A stretch of 64,000 nt of DNA from DATARH01 sp036268425 (GTDB lineage: Bacteria > Pseudomonadota > Alphaproteobacteria > ATCC43930 > CGMCC-115725), in NCBI GenBank assembly GCA_036268425.1, contig DATAUE010000116.1:12497-76496 (forward strand). Reading direction: 5' to 3'. The translations under genes were made by a program, and so were the position numbers. Positions 48,789 through 57,744 of this stretch are shown one piece after another. The notes under the pieces are model-generated. The model was not told the origin of the DNA. It was given only the letters and a program-made list of their open reading frames with translations, and did no database searches. The first letter of the stretch is position 1; each line of letters starts with the position of its first letter.

Positions 48789-50608
48789 GCCGCGATGCCG
48801 CCGAGATAAGCCTCTTGCACAAGGCTGTTGGCCTGGATTTCGGCCGGCGTACCCTCGGCGAGCAGCGCACCCTCGTGCAGGACGGTGATCCGCTCGGCAA
48901 GTTCAAAGATCGCATCCATGTCATGGTCGATCACGACCAGGGTGCGGCCGCGCCGCAAATTTTTCAGTAGCTGCACGGTCTCGGTGCGTTCGCGCGGGCT
49001 CATGCCGGCGAGCGGCTCGTCGAGCAGCAGCAGCGACGGCGAGGCAGCCAAGGCCAGCGCGATTTCCAGGCGCCGCTTTTCGCCGTAGGCCAGTTCGGCG
49101 ACCGGCACATCGGCGCGCGCCGTCAGGCCGACCAGGGCGAGTGTGCTGTCGACCTGGGTGGCAAGGCCGGGCACCCGGTCGATACGCCGCAGCAGATCGA
49201 GCGCGAAGGTGCCGCGTCGCTCGGCCAAGGCGGCGATGACGACGTTTTCCCGCAGGGTCAGTCGGGCGAAAAGCTGGTTGACCTGATAGCTCTTGGTCAG
49301 TCCGAGCTGGCACACTTTGTCGACGCCCTGGCCGGTAATATCGCGCCCGTGAAAAAAGATGTGGCCCGAGGTGGGGGCCATTTCGCAGGTCAGCATCTTG
49401 AAGAAGGTGCTTTTGCCGGCGCCGTTGGGGCCGATGATGCCGCGCAATTCGCCCTGCTCGATTGCCAGGGTGATGTCGCGATTGGCGATGATCCCGCCGA
49501 ACGATTTGGTCAGGCCGCGCACCTCCAGTGCGGGGCCGGCAAACGGCGTTTCCTGGCGGCGGACCGGCCCGATACTGGCGAGGGGGGCCGGGGCCGTGCC
49601 GAGCGCCGGTGCCTCTTCAGGAACGGGTGGGGGCGGCGTGGCGGTCAGGTGCCGGATCAAATCCCTGGCGCCGCCGATCAGCCCATGCCGCAAAAAGCAG
49701 ACCAGCAACACGAAGACGATCCCCAGCACCAGCTTCCAGGTGCTGCCAAGCCCTAGCGAGGACTGCAGAAAGTCGCGCAGCGACAGCCACACCGCGGCAC
49801 CGACCAGCGGCCCGAACAGCGTGCCGCTGCCGCCGATCGCGGTTTGCATCACAAGCTGGCCGGATGTGTCGAACGTAAAGGCGTCTGGCGGCATAAAGCC
49901 CTGCAACACCCCGAGCAGCCCGCCGGCGAACCCGGCATAAGCGGCGGCGATCACAAAGGCGGTCAGCTTGTAGAGGCCGACGGTGTGCCCGACGGCGCGG
50001 GCGCGCAACGGGTTGTCGCGGATCGCGCTGAGAATGGCGCCGACCGGCGAGCGCACAATGCGCAAGGCAACGACAAGGCCGATGAAATAACAGGCGGCCA
50101 GAAACCAGTACATCGACCAGCCGTTGCCGACCTGGTACGACCAACCGAACAGCGCAAATTTCGGTGTCGGCACCCCCGGCAAACCGTTCTCGCCGCCGGT
50201 AAAGGCGGAGAGCGGCGAGAACTCGATAAAGTAGAACATCTCGGCGATCGCGACGGTGATCATCGCGAAATAGATGCCCGTGCGGCGCAGCGCGACAATC
50301 CCGACGAGAACCCCGGCCACGGTTGCTCCGAGCGTGCCGATCACCAGCGCGGCCAGCACGTTTGTCATCAAATTGTTGGTTAGGAGATAGGCGGCGATAA
50401 ACCCGCCGGTGCCGTAAAACGCCGCCTGCCCGAAGGACAGCAGCCCAGTGTAGCCGAACAGAATGTCAAAACCGATGCCAAACAGCCCCCACACCAGGAT
50501 CTGGTTGACGGTATTGGGCGCAAACCCGAGCCGCGGCAGCACGAACGGCGCGACGAGAAGGCCGATCGCCGTCAGCAACTCGACCAGAAGGGGGCGGTGA
50601 CGCAACAT
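48785..50608 (-). CDS. Fused LivM permease-LivG ATPase of a branched-chain amino acid-type ABC transporter
   Basis: A 607-residue fusion. Residues about 1-320 form a LivM permease with multiple helices, including GFDILFGYTGLLSFGQAAFYG and GENGLPGVP. A proline/alanine-rich linker (about 320-345) joins it to a LivG ATPase. Its Walker A is GPNGAGKSTFFKMLT, its signature ELAYGEKRRLEIALALAASPSLLLLDEPLAGMSP (with an L-A-Y-G variant), and its switch DHDMDAIFELAERITVL. Fusion of the two genes is known in alphaproteobacterial amide/urea-type systems. It is preceded by livH with a 12-nt gap and followed by livF. The fused unit ensures one LivG per LivM. Confidence 0.92.
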   Translation of the reverse strand: MLRHRPLLVELLTAIGLLVAPFVLPRLGFAPNTVNQILVWGLFGIGFDILFGYTGLLSFGQAAFYGTGGFIAAYLLTNNLMTNVLAALVIGTLGATVAGVLVGIVALRRTGIYFAMITVAIAEMFYFIEFSPLSAFTGGENGLPGVPTPKFALFGWSYQVGNGWSMYWFLAACYFIGLVVALRIVRSPVGAILSAIRDNPLRARAVGHTVGLYKLTAFVIAAAYAGFAGGLLGVLQGFMPPDAFTFDTSGQLVMQTAIGGSGTLFGPLVGAAVWLSLRDFLQSSLGLGSTWKLVLGIVFVLLVCFLRHGLIGGARDLIRHLTATPPPPVPEEAPALGTAPAPLASIGPVRRQETPFAGPALEVRGLTKSFGGIIANRDITLAIEQGELRGIIGPNGAGKSTFFKMLTCEMAPTSGHIFFHGRDITGQGVDKVCQLGLTKSYQVNQLFARLTLRENVVIAALAERRGTFALDLLRRIDRVPGLATQVDSTLALVGLTARADVPVAELAYGEKRRLEIALALAASPSLLLLDEPLAGMSPRERTETVQLLKNLRRGRTLVVIDHDMDAIFELAERITVLHEGALLAEGTPAEIQANSLVQEAYLGGIAA

Positions 50609-50620
50609 CGTCGGCGACGG

Positions 50621-51496
50621 CTATTCGCGGCTTTGCGTGCCGAGTAGGCCTTGCGGCCGCAGCAACAGCACCAGGGTCATCGCGGCGAACAGCATGACCC
50701 CGGAATAGGCCGGGTTGACCATCGAGGTCAGGCTCAGGATTTCCCCGGAAATCAGCCCGCCGATGATCGCGCCGGGGAATGAGCCGACACCGCCGATCAC
50801 GACGACCACAAACGTCTGCACCAGGATCGCCTCGCCCATATCGGGGGTCAGCGACACGACGGGCGCATTGACGATGCCGGCAAACCCGGCCGCCATCGCC
50901 CCGACGCCGAACACCAGCATAAACACCCGATAGACATTGATGCCGAGCATGTCGACCATCTCGGAATCCTCGATCCCGGCGCGCACGATCATGCCGAGCC
51001 GGGTGCGGTATAGGACAACGTACAGCCCGGCGAGCGCGGCCGCGGCGATCGCCAGTACGACGATGCGGTAGGTCGGGTAGATCATAAAGCCCATCGGCGT
51101 CACGCCGGCGCCCCATACCGGGGCGGCCACGGTCTTCGACAGGCTGCCAAAACCGTACCGGACAAGTTCGACGATGACGATGGCGAGGCCGAACGTCACC
51201 AGAAGCTGGTCTTCGGCCGGTCGTGCGTAAAAGTGCCGGATGATGACCAGTTCGATGACGATGCCGACAACGACCAGAAACGCCGCGCCGGCGACCATCG
51301 CGATGACGAACGATCCGGTTGCCTGGAAGGCGACATAGCCGGCATAGCCGCCGAGCATGAACATCGCGCCGTGCGCCAGGTTCAGAACGCCGAGCGTGCC
51401 GTAGATGATCGTCAGCCCCGAACTGATCAGCGCCAGCAAGGCGCCGGTCGCCAGGCCGTTAAATAGCTGCGAGACAAAATTCGGCCAGGTGATCAT
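50621..51496 (-). CDS. livH: Branched-chain amino acid-type ABC transporter permease LivH
   Basis: A 291-residue permease. Typical motifs are LFNGLATGALLALISSGLTIIYGTLGVLNLAHGAMFMLGGY (about 9-49), in which the G-L-x-[IL]-I-Y-G and N-[FLM]-A-H-G signature is LivH-specific, and VVVIGGVGSFPGAIIGGLISG near the C-terminus. It forms the channel with the LivM half of the fused protein. Start 51496 lies 98 nt after the binding-protein gene, so the order is binding protein, LivH, LivMG, LivF, all one operon. Confidence 0.93.
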   Translation of the reverse strand: MITWPNFVSQLFNGLATGALLALISSGLTIIYGTLGVLNLAHGAMFMLGGYAGYVAFQATGSFVIAMVAGAAFLVVVGIVIELVIIRHFYARPAEDQLLVTFGLAIVIVELVRYGFGSLSKTVAAPVWGAGVTPMGFMIYPTYRIVVLAIAAAALAGLYVVLYRTRLGMIVRAGIEDSEMVDMLGINVYRVFMLVFGVGAMAAGFAGIVNAPVVSLTPDMGEAILVQTFVVVVIGGVGSFPGAIIGGLISGEILSLTSMVNPAYSGVMLFAAMTLVLLLRPQGLLGTQSRE

Positions 51497-51594
51497 CGAG
51501 CGAGCGCCGGCAAAACGAAGTTGCGTGTGATCGGATATAATATCGACGGGCCGGCGGTGTCAGCCACCGGCTCGTTACAAATTCAGGTACAAAA

Positions 51595-52941
51595 TCAGGT
51601 GTAGTCGCCGAGCTTGCAGCCGAATGCGTCGGGCGCCTGCATCAGCGGCGCGCCGGGCACGACTTCCTTCACTTCCCAATAATCCTCCTTGTTCTTCATA
51701 TCGGCAGGCTTTTTGCCCTGCACGATGATGACGGGGCGTACCAACTGATGATCGGCGGCGCGGAAATAGACGTCGCCGACGGTCGAGTCGATGTGCTGCG
51801 CCGCCTCGTAGGCCTTGATCACATCGGGCGGATAGAAGCTGCCGGCGCGCTCGCAGGCATCGGCCCACATGGCAAACTGCATGTAGGCGTTATTGGCACC
51901 CCATTCCGGCTTGTAGCCGTATTTCTTGTCGAACGCGTCGACGAACATTTTAGCGAGCGGGTATTTGTCTTCCAGCGTCCACCAGAAATCGGTGGCAGCG
52001 AGAACGCCCTGCATGATCTCCGGCCCGACCTCTTTAGCGAGGAACGGGGTTTGATAGGGAATGACCAGCTTCATCTTGTTGAAGATGCCGAATTGCTGCG
52101 CCTGCTGGGTCGACAACACGGCGTCATGGCCCCAGTTGACATTGATCAGGTAATCGGCGCCCGAATTGGCCACGTTGAGCAGGTAGGAGCTGTAATCGGG
52201 CGCCCCGAGCGGTGCGACCTGATTGGTCGCGGTGGTCCAGCCGCCGTTCTTGTTGAGGAAATCCTCCATCGATTTCTGCACGGTGTGGCCGTAGGTGTAG
52301 TCCGGCGTGAGATATGCCGCCTTTTTGCCCTTGCCGTATTCTTTCAGCATCACCGGGCCGATGGCCGCCGCCGCGGTCTGCCCGTAAAAACACTGGCGGA
52401 AGCTGTAGCGGACGCAATCCTTGCCGGTGGTATCGTTGGACCCGGAAATCGCGACGACGTAGAGCACCTTTTCGCGCTGCGCCAATTTGTTGAGCGCCAC
52501 CGCAACCGCGCTCGAGGTGGAGCCGGTCATCAGGATCGCCTTGTTCTCGCTGATGAAACGCGACTGTTCCTGTACCGCGGTGTTTGGCTTGGCCTCGGAA
52601 TCGGCGACGCCGAATTTCACTTCCTTGCCGAGTACGCCCTTGGTGGTCTTCGGCGAGATCTTCTTGATCAGCGGATCGCCGGCATTGATGTGCTCGATGG
52701 CAAGCTGAAAACCCTTCAGCTCATCCTCGCCCTGCACGGCGTAGGTGCCGGTGCGCGGCACCGTGATGCCGATAAACACCGACGAACCCTCGGACCCGGC
52801 CGGATAGGTCCCGATCGGCGGATGCGATTCGGCCGCCAGGGTGAAGCGCGGTAATGCCGTAGCAGTGGCAAAGGCGCCGCCGGCGGCCAGACTGGTCGTC
52901 AGAACACGACGTCTCGTTGGCGTCTTCAGGTCCGTAGCCAT
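51595..52941 (-). CDS. Branched-chain amino acid-type ABC transporter binding protein with Tat signal
   Basis: A 448-residue type I periplasmic binding protein. The twin-arginine signal TPTRRRVLTTSLAAGGAFATATALP (about 7-31) suggests export in folded form. Mature motifs are SSVFIGITVPRTGTYAVQGEDELKGFQLAIEHINAG, ILMTGSTSSAVAVALNKLAQREKVLYVVAISGSNDTTGKDC and AYLTPDYTYGHTVQKSMEDFL, all of the LivJ/AmiC-like fold. Family members bind leucine, amides, urea or aromatic acids. It is the first gene of the operon; GGGAGGAAAC is an excellent SD before 52941. Substrate is not readable. Confidence 0.92.
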   Translation of the reverse strand: MATDLKTPTRRRVLTTSLAAGGAFATATALPRFTLAAESHPPIGTYPAGSEGSSVFIGITVPRTGTYAVQGEDELKGFQLAIEHINAGDPLIKKISPKTTKGVLGKEVKFGVADSEAKPNTAVQEQSRFISENKAILMTGSTSSAVAVALNKLAQREKVLYVVAISGSNDTTGKDCVRYSFRQCFYGQTAAAAIGPVMLKEYGKGKKAAYLTPDYTYGHTVQKSMEDFLNKNGGWTTATNQVAPLGAPDYSSYLLNVANSGADYLINVNWGHDAVLSTQQAQQFGIFNKMKLVIPYQTPFLAKEVGPEIMQGVLAATDFWWTLEDKYPLAKMFVDAFDKKYGYKPEWGANNAYMQFAMWADACERAGSFYPPDVIKAYEAAQHIDSTVGDVYFRAADHQLVRPVIIVQGKKPADMKNKEDYWEVKEVVPGAPLMQAPDAFGCKLGDYT

Positions 52942-53131
52942 GTTTCCTCCCGTTGCAACGCCAATGTGCTCGTCACACCAAATTGGCTATAGAGTCCGGC
53001 CGTTCCGCCCATATTCCAATTTTATTTCTAGGCTCGCTGTCGCATCGTTACAACTCTATTTCATGGTAAACGGCTGGCCGATCCAAACATCGGCTCCCTC
53101 TTTTGTCTTATAGAATACTCGAAAGGACTAC

Positions 53132-53297
53132 TTATACCTTACGACAGTAGGCAGTGAGCTTGTTGCCGTCGCGGTCGCGGCAATACCCGGCATACGCGTT
53201 GGGCCGGAAACCGCGCGGGCCGGGCACAACGTCATGCAAAGCCGCCTGCCTTGGTGAGATCGTTGGTTCCGGCCGTGACGCGCATGAAGATGGGCAT
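53132..53297 (-). pseudogene. VOC (glyoxalase-like) gene with large internal deletion and frameshift
   Basis: The start is well formed: GGAGGACAG precedes ATG at 53297. The first 20 codons, MPIFMRVTAGTNDL and TKAGGF, match the opening strand of a small VOC-family protein. The frame then meets TGA. In another frame, from about 53240 down to 53132, the C-terminal end of the same family appears: VPGPRGFRPNAYAGYCRD followed by RDGNKLTAYC. About 80 middle codons are missing, so the two ends were fused by a deletion that also broke the frame. Not a functional gene. Confidence 0.72.
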
Positions 53298-53319
53298 CTG
53301 TCCTCCTGCCTGTTGGCGA

Positions 53320-53679
53320 TCAAGAGTGGGCGTTGCCCGGCGTCGTATTCTCATCCGGGTGCCATTTATCGGCTGATTTCAACAACGGCGCCACTTCGAC
53401 CGGGTATTCGCTGTCGACGGAATACTCGTAGCAGCGAATGTGGTGGATGTCCGGATAGGCCGCGTCGATCGCCGCCAACGCCTGCGATACTGTTTCGAAA
53501 TCGCCGGCGTATTGCAGGCGGCTGTTCCAGACGCCGCGCGGGGCGCGGGTCAGCCTTCCGAGCGTGTAGTCGTTATGTTCCGGTACCCGGTCGATATAGG
53601 CGGTGATCTCGATCGTGACGGCTGCCGACGCGCGGATTTCGTCACGGGTGATTTCGACGCGATAAGTCTCGTAACTCAT
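53320..53679 (-). CDS. Hypothetical protein, 119 aa
   Basis: No family is recognized. The N-terminal half has an alternating strand pattern (YETYRVEITRDEIRASAAVTIEITAYID, about 3-30) with many charged residues. A middle RAPRGVWNSRLQYAGDFETVSQALAAIDAAYP and a Cys/Tyr-rich IHHIRCYEYSVDSEYPVEV follow. No signal peptide or membrane segment; the protein is acidic to neutral. Codon use is like that of neighbours and the frame is uninterrupted, which favours a real gene. SD is weak. It lies between the VOC pseudogene and the divergent AAA+ ATPase gene, whose start is 214 bp away. Confidence 0.6.
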   Translation of the reverse strand: MSYETYRVEITRDEIRASAAVTIEITAYIDRVPEHNDYTLGRLTRAPRGVWNSRLQYAGDFETVSQALAAIDAAYPDIHHIRCYEYSVDSEYPVEVAPLLKSADKWHPDENTTPGNAHS

Positions 53680-53893
53680 CGCTGCAGATTAGCGGATACG
53701 CGGTGATGGCTGTAGCGCCGAAATGCGCCCTAATTTCCGTCACTGCCGCACGGCAACGCCTGGGCGTAGCCGTTGCGGAAGAAGCGGCGTAAGGTGGGGC
53801 CGCGACGCAACCCACTGCCGCGGTGAACCTCCGGTGCGCGCGCTTGGGTGCCGTACTTAATCCGTCAATTTCCGCAAGCATTCATTGGGTGTG

Positions 53894-54991
53894 ATGGCTA
53901 TCGATTTCTGTTTTGTGAATCGGGTGCGTTCCGGGGCTGCCCTGGCGCGTTTTGCAACGACATTGCCGTCGCGCCAGGACAGCAGCAGCCTGCACGGCGA
54001 TTATGCGCTGCTGATCTCTGCCTATGATTTCGTGACGGCGGCGGCGGAGACGATCCGCCAGTCGTTTTCCGAGAAGACCCACGAGGTGCAGGTGCGCTCG
54101 GTCGAGCCGGGCAGCTATGACGTTCTGGTGCGGCCGGCCGGAAAAGGCCTGGCTGGCAAAGACCCGACCGGTCAAAACGATATCGCCTTTTTCGCGATGA
54201 TCGGTTTTGACGAGAACAAGCAGATTTTCGTTGAGCGCCGGCTGCATTTCAGCGTGACGCTGTGGGGCGGGCATGAGGAGGTGCGGCTGGTCGATGCCGC
54301 ACTGCGCGAGAAATTCGGGCGGTCGCGGCTGGCCCGCGTCATGTGGTGGTATCAGGCAGAACACGGCCCCGACTACCGCTCGATCACGATGGAGCCACCG
54401 CCGCCGATACACGATTCGTTCTATCCCTGGCTCGGCCAGCCGGTGAACGAGTATCTCGATCGTTACCTCGCGAGTTCGGCCTCCGTGCTGTTTCTGATGG
54501 GCGATCCGGGCACCGGCAAGACCTCGCTGATCCGCCATTTCATTTATGAGCGGCAGCTTCAGGCGGTCATCACCTACGAGGAAAAGCTGATCAACTCCGA
54601 CGAGATGTTCGTCGATTTCCTGGCGCAGGACGGCGATGCGGTGCTGGTCATCGAGGATGCGGAATCGCTGCTCGGATCGCGCGACGGCGGCGGAAACAGC
54701 TTGATGGCGCGGTTTCTCAATGTGTCGGACGGTCTTGTGCGCATGGCCGGGAAGAAGATCATCTTTACGACAAATCAGAACGATTTCCGCTCGGTCGATC
54801 CGGCGCTGGTGCGGCCCGGCCGCTCGTTCGACGCATTGCACGCCCGGCCGCTGACCCACGAGGAAGCGTGCCGCGCCGCCGCCGATGCGGGGTTGCCGCC
54901 GCCCGAAGACCGCGGCGACGTTACCCTCGCCGACCTGTTCAACCCGAACGTGCGCCAGATCGAAAAGCTCGGCATCGGCATCGGGCGGTAA
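53894..54991 (+). CDS. Orphan AAA+ ATPase with unique N-terminal domain
   Basis: A 365-residue protein. The C-terminal half is a AAA+ module. Walker A is GDPGTGKTSL (about 203-212), Walker B AVLVIEDAESLLGSRDG (E-D in place of D-E, about 250), sensor 1 IIFTTNQND (about 290) and arginine finger PALVRPGRSFD (about 305). This arrangement is BCS1/CbbX-like (R-P-G-R). The first 180 residues (with RLHFSVTLWGG, FGRSRLARVMWWYQAEHG and SITMEPPPP) show no family I recognize. It may remodel a partner or act as a chaperone. A TTG at 53885 and GTG at 53891 lie in frame; ATG 53894 is used. No operon partner is obvious. Confidence 0.78.
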   Translation: MAIDFCFVNRVRSGAALARFATTLPSRQDSSSLHGDYALLISAYDFVTAAAETIRQSFSEKTHEVQVRSVEPGSYDVLVRPAGKGLAGKDPTGQNDIAFFAMIGFDENKQIFVERRLHFSVTLWGGHEEVRLVDAALREKFGRSRLARVMWWYQAEHGPDYRSITMEPPPPIHDSFYPWLGQPVNEYLDRYLASSASVLFLMGDPGTGKTSLIRHFIYERQLQAVITYEEKLINSDEMFVDFLAQDGDAVLVIEDAESLLGSRDGGGNSLMARFLNVSDGLVRMAGKKIIFTTNQNDFRSVDPALVRPGRSFDALHARPLTHEEACRAAADAGLPPPEDRGDVTLADLFNPNVRQIEKLGIGIGR

Positions 54992-55127
54992 ACATAAACA
55001 CGGGCGGAAAGCGCGGCGCCTATCGCTTCTCGCCGATCCAGTCGCCGCGGGAGATGCTCGCGCTTTTCCCGCGCTACGCTCCTGAGCTACGATCGGTGCC
55101 AAACAGGATACATGGGAGGAGCGTCAA

Positions 55128-55685
55128 ATGATCAACCTGGCCGGTATCGGGCATGTTCTCCTCAGGGTTACCGACGAGGAGGCGTCCAAACGGTTTTACC
55201 GCGATGTCCTCGGGTTCCGCATCGCCGAGCAAGACCCCGAGCACGGTGGCGTGTTCATGACACTGGGCGACGGCTTTCATACGATCGACATCACGCAGCA
55301 TGCCGCGCCACGGGAGGCGACGCGCCCTGAACGAGGGCAGCTCGGGCTGGTGCATATCGCCTTCAAAGTCGCGAGCTACGCGGCATTGCGCGACGCCTAC
55401 ACTCACCTGCTTTCGAGCGGCGTCGAGATCCTCCGCGCCACCGACCACATCTGTCAACGCAGCGTGTATTTCTCCGACCCCGACGGCAACGGCCTCGAAA
55501 TCTATTACGAGATGCCGAATGCGCTGTCGCTGTTCCCGAACGGCCGCGGCGACGAGGATGAGGCACTGCCGCTGACCCGCGTCACCGACCCGCTGCCCGC
55601 CTGGCTTGCCGAGGAATGGCCCGGCCCTGCGGCGATGGCAAAGGTCGAACGCCTGCGCAGCCAGACCAAAGCCGCCGCCGAATAA
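55128..55685 (+). CDS. VOC-family protein (extradiol dioxygenase/glyoxalase fold)
   Basis: A 185-residue protein. INLAGIGHVLLRVTDEEASKRFYRDVLGFRI is a clear VOC module opener with metal His9. GLVHIAFKVASYAALRDAYTHLLSSGVEIL contains the second strand set (His near 76). RSVYFSDPDGNGLEIYYEMP supplies the D-P-D-G-[NY]-x-[IL]-E glutamate ligand. Chelating residues H9, H76 and the E of GLEIYY are intact. A charged Pro-rich C-terminal tail (about 145-185) follows. GGGAGGAGCG is an excellent SD. Substrate is unknown. Confidence 0.85.
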   Translation: MINLAGIGHVLLRVTDEEASKRFYRDVLGFRIAEQDPEHGGVFMTLGDGFHTIDITQHAAPREATRPERGQLGLVHIAFKVASYAALRDAYTHLLSSGVEILRATDHICQRSVYFSDPDGNGLEIYYEMPNALSLFPNGRGDEDEALPLTRVTDPLPAWLAEEWPGPAAMAKVERLRSQTKAAAE

Positions 55686-55726
55686 CCTCTCCGGCGGCCC
55701 GGCTAAAATGCAAAAGCCGGCCGCGG

Positions 55727-55763
55727 TGTAGGGCGGATAAGCGAAGCGTAATCCGCCATCGTC
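55727..55763. repeat. Dispersed intergenic palindrome
   Basis: GGCGGAT at 55732-55738 and ATCCGCC at 55751-55757 flank AAGCGAAGCGTA, with a GTAGG leader. This has the style of the widespread proteobacterial repeat with GGCGGAT and AATCCGCC arms. It lies between convergent genes. Confidence 0.6.
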
Positions 55764-55824
55764 TCCGGCATCGGCGGAATGCGCTGCTGCTTTCCGATCT
55801 GCCTCTGCTGGCGGCATCCCCACA

Positions 55825-55854
55825 AAAAAGGCCGCCCCCTCGGGAGCGGCCCTC
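55825..55854. terminator. Bidirectional intrinsic terminator
   Basis: GGCCGC (55830-55835) pairs with GCGGCC (55846-55851) over CCCCTCGGGA. An A6 run (55823-55829) becomes T6 on the minus strand, so it terminates the minus-strand 2-hydroxyacyl-CoA lyase operon well. On the plus strand CTCTTT follows. Confidence 0.85.
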
Positions 55855-55885
55855 TTTGTAAGCCGGCTAAGCCGGCGTCAGCCGA

Positions 55886-57544
55886 TCAGGTGTGCCAGCG
55901 GAAGGCTTGCGCCTTGCGCTGCGAGCCTTGACTGAGCTTGATGTTGACCACGCCCGGGCCGGGGGTGTTCATCAGCTCGTCGAGCGCGCCACGCACGTCC
56001 TTGGTGTCCTCGACGTAGGCGCCGTAGCCGCCGAACGCCTGCATCATTTTGTCGTAGCGGGCGCCGTAGATCAGCGTGTTCGGCCGCATGTTGAGCATCG
56101 GGTCGTTCGGGATTTCCGGCATGCCCGGCCCGATGCCGCCGTTGTTGAGAATGACGATCTTGGCCGGCATGCCGTAGCGGCACAGCGTTTCCATTTCCAT
56201 GCCGGAGAAGCCGATCGCCGAGTCGCCCGAGACATGGACGACGGGCCGGTCGGGATGCACGACGCAGGCCGCGACCACAATGCCGAGGCCGACGCCCATC
56301 GTGCCGTAGCTGCCGGCGTTCATGTAGGAGCGCGGGTTCTCGAGCGGCATTTGCGTACCGCCGATATCCATCGTCGTCGCACCTTCGCTGCACAGGACGA
56401 CATCCTTTGGCAGCCACTCGCGGATGTCGCGGAACAGCCGGTAATAGGTGCCCGGTGACGAGTTGTCGTCGATCTGCGGCTGGATCATCGCCGCATTCTC
56501 GGCCGACTTCTTGGTGATCGCCTCACGCCACGGCGAGCCCTGCGGGTGGAACCACTGGCGGCCGGCGAGGGCAGTGTTCATCTGCTCCATGATCGCCTTG
56601 CCGTCGCCGAGCAGGCAAACCTCGGCCGGCTTGTTCTGGTGCATCGACTCGGGATTGATGTCGAGCTGGATGACCTTGACGTTCGGGTTGTAGCGCGGCG
56701 GCAGGCCGAAATGCAGCATCCAGTTAAAGCGCGCCCCCATCAGGAACACGACGTCGGCCTGCTGCAAGGCGAGCGTACGTGCGGCACCAGCCGATAGCGG
56801 GTGGTCATCGGGCATCACGCCCTTGCCCTTCGGCGTGCGCACAAACGGGATCTGGGCGCGCTCCATGAACTTGCGCACCTCTTCGGTCGCGCCGGAATAC
56901 GCCATGCCTTGACCGATCAGGGCAAGCGGCCGCTCGGCCGACTGCAACACGTCGAGCGCGCGCTCGACATCCATCGGCATCGCCTGGGTACGCGGCGGCT
57001 CCGGGCATTTCGCAACCTGCTCGACTTCGCCGGTATCGCACGAGCCGGTGATCAGATCGTCGGCGAAATCGAGATAGGTCGCGCCCGGCCGGCCGTAGAT
57101 CGATTGCCGCACCGCCATCTCGACATAGAACGGGATGCGGTTGATGTGCTCGATGGCGTGCGCCCATTTCGAAACCGGGGTCGCGCAGAGAACTTGGCGC
57201 TCTTCCTGGAAGGAGCCCATGCCGTTGCGATAGGTTTCGGAGGCGCCGCCGATCAGGAGCATCGGCCAGCAATTCTGCTGTGCGTTGGCGAGGCCGGCGA
57301 GACCGTGGATGACGCCGGGGCCGGTCACGGTGATGCACGAGCCGGGGCGCCCGGTCAGAAAGCCGACGGCACCGGCCGCATAGGATGCGGCCTGCTCGTT
57401 GCGCATGCCGATATAGGGAAGGCCGACCTTCTGGGCAGCTTCGGCGATCGGCCCGACCGGGAACCCGACGACGCCGAACATGTACTCCACGCCCTGTTCC
57501 TTGAGGCTTTTCGCCAGCAAGTCGGCGCCTTTGATCTCAGCCAT
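55886..57544 (-). CDS. 2-hydroxyacyl-CoA lyase/oxalyl-CoA decarboxylase family ThDP enzyme
   Basis: A 552-residue ThDP enzyme. The cofactor glutamate is Glu50 in YIGMRNEQAASYAA. The central domain has PTKGKG-like RTPKGKGVMPDDHP. PP motif is VSGDSAIGFSGMEMETLCRYG followed by ILNNGGIGPG (G-D-x-x-N). NAGSYGTMGVGLG positions the aminopyrimidine. It aligns by eye with HACL/Oxc enzymes, which cleave 2-hydroxyacyl-CoA to formyl-CoA plus aldehyde or decarboxylate oxalyl-CoA. No frc formyl-CoA transferase is adjacent, favouring the lyase type. CAGGAGGAAAC precedes ATG 57544; sequence upstream in frame lacks family similarity. Monocistronic; terminator at 55825. Confidence 0.86.
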   Translation of the reverse strand: MAEIKGADLLAKSLKEQGVEYMFGVVGFPVGPIAEAAQKVGLPYIGMRNEQAASYAAGAVGFLTGRPGSCITVTGPGVIHGLAGLANAQQNCWPMLLIGGASETYRNGMGSFQEERQVLCATPVSKWAHAIEHINRIPFYVEMAVRQSIYGRPGATYLDFADDLITGSCDTGEVEQVAKCPEPPRTQAMPMDVERALDVLQSAERPLALIGQGMAYSGATEEVRKFMERAQIPFVRTPKGKGVMPDDHPLSAGAARTLALQQADVVFLMGARFNWMLHFGLPPRYNPNVKVIQLDINPESMHQNKPAEVCLLGDGKAIMEQMNTALAGRQWFHPQGSPWREAITKKSAENAAMIQPQIDDNSSPGTYYRLFRDIREWLPKDVVLCSEGATTMDIGGTQMPLENPRSYMNAGSYGTMGVGLGIVVAACVVHPDRPVVHVSGDSAIGFSGMEMETLCRYGMPAKIVILNNGGIGPGMPEIPNDPMLNMRPNTLIYGARYDKMMQAFGGYGAYVEDTKDVRGALDELMNTPGPGVVNIKLSQGSQRKAQAFRWHT

Positions 57545-57744
57545 GTTTCCTCCTGTAGTTGGGCGGGATGCCCCAGATGCGGGTTGCCCAGAAAGCTGAC
57601 AGCCCCGAGCTGATTGATTGGCCAGCGGCAGATTACGCATTTATTGCGCGCCCGGTCTAGTACGGCTCATGCAGGGTCGGCCTGCCGCTGAACGCCGTTC
57701 AGGAACTTATCCTCGATTTTGCCTGTGGGCTGCGATACCGCCGG

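Noticed and set aside
51748..52854. 368-codon plus-strand frame
   Set aside because: Mirror of the ABC binding-protein gene; the minus frame has clear motifs and a Tat signal.
53882..55102. 406-codon minus-strand frame
   Set aside because: Antisense to the AAA+ ATPase gene; no domain.
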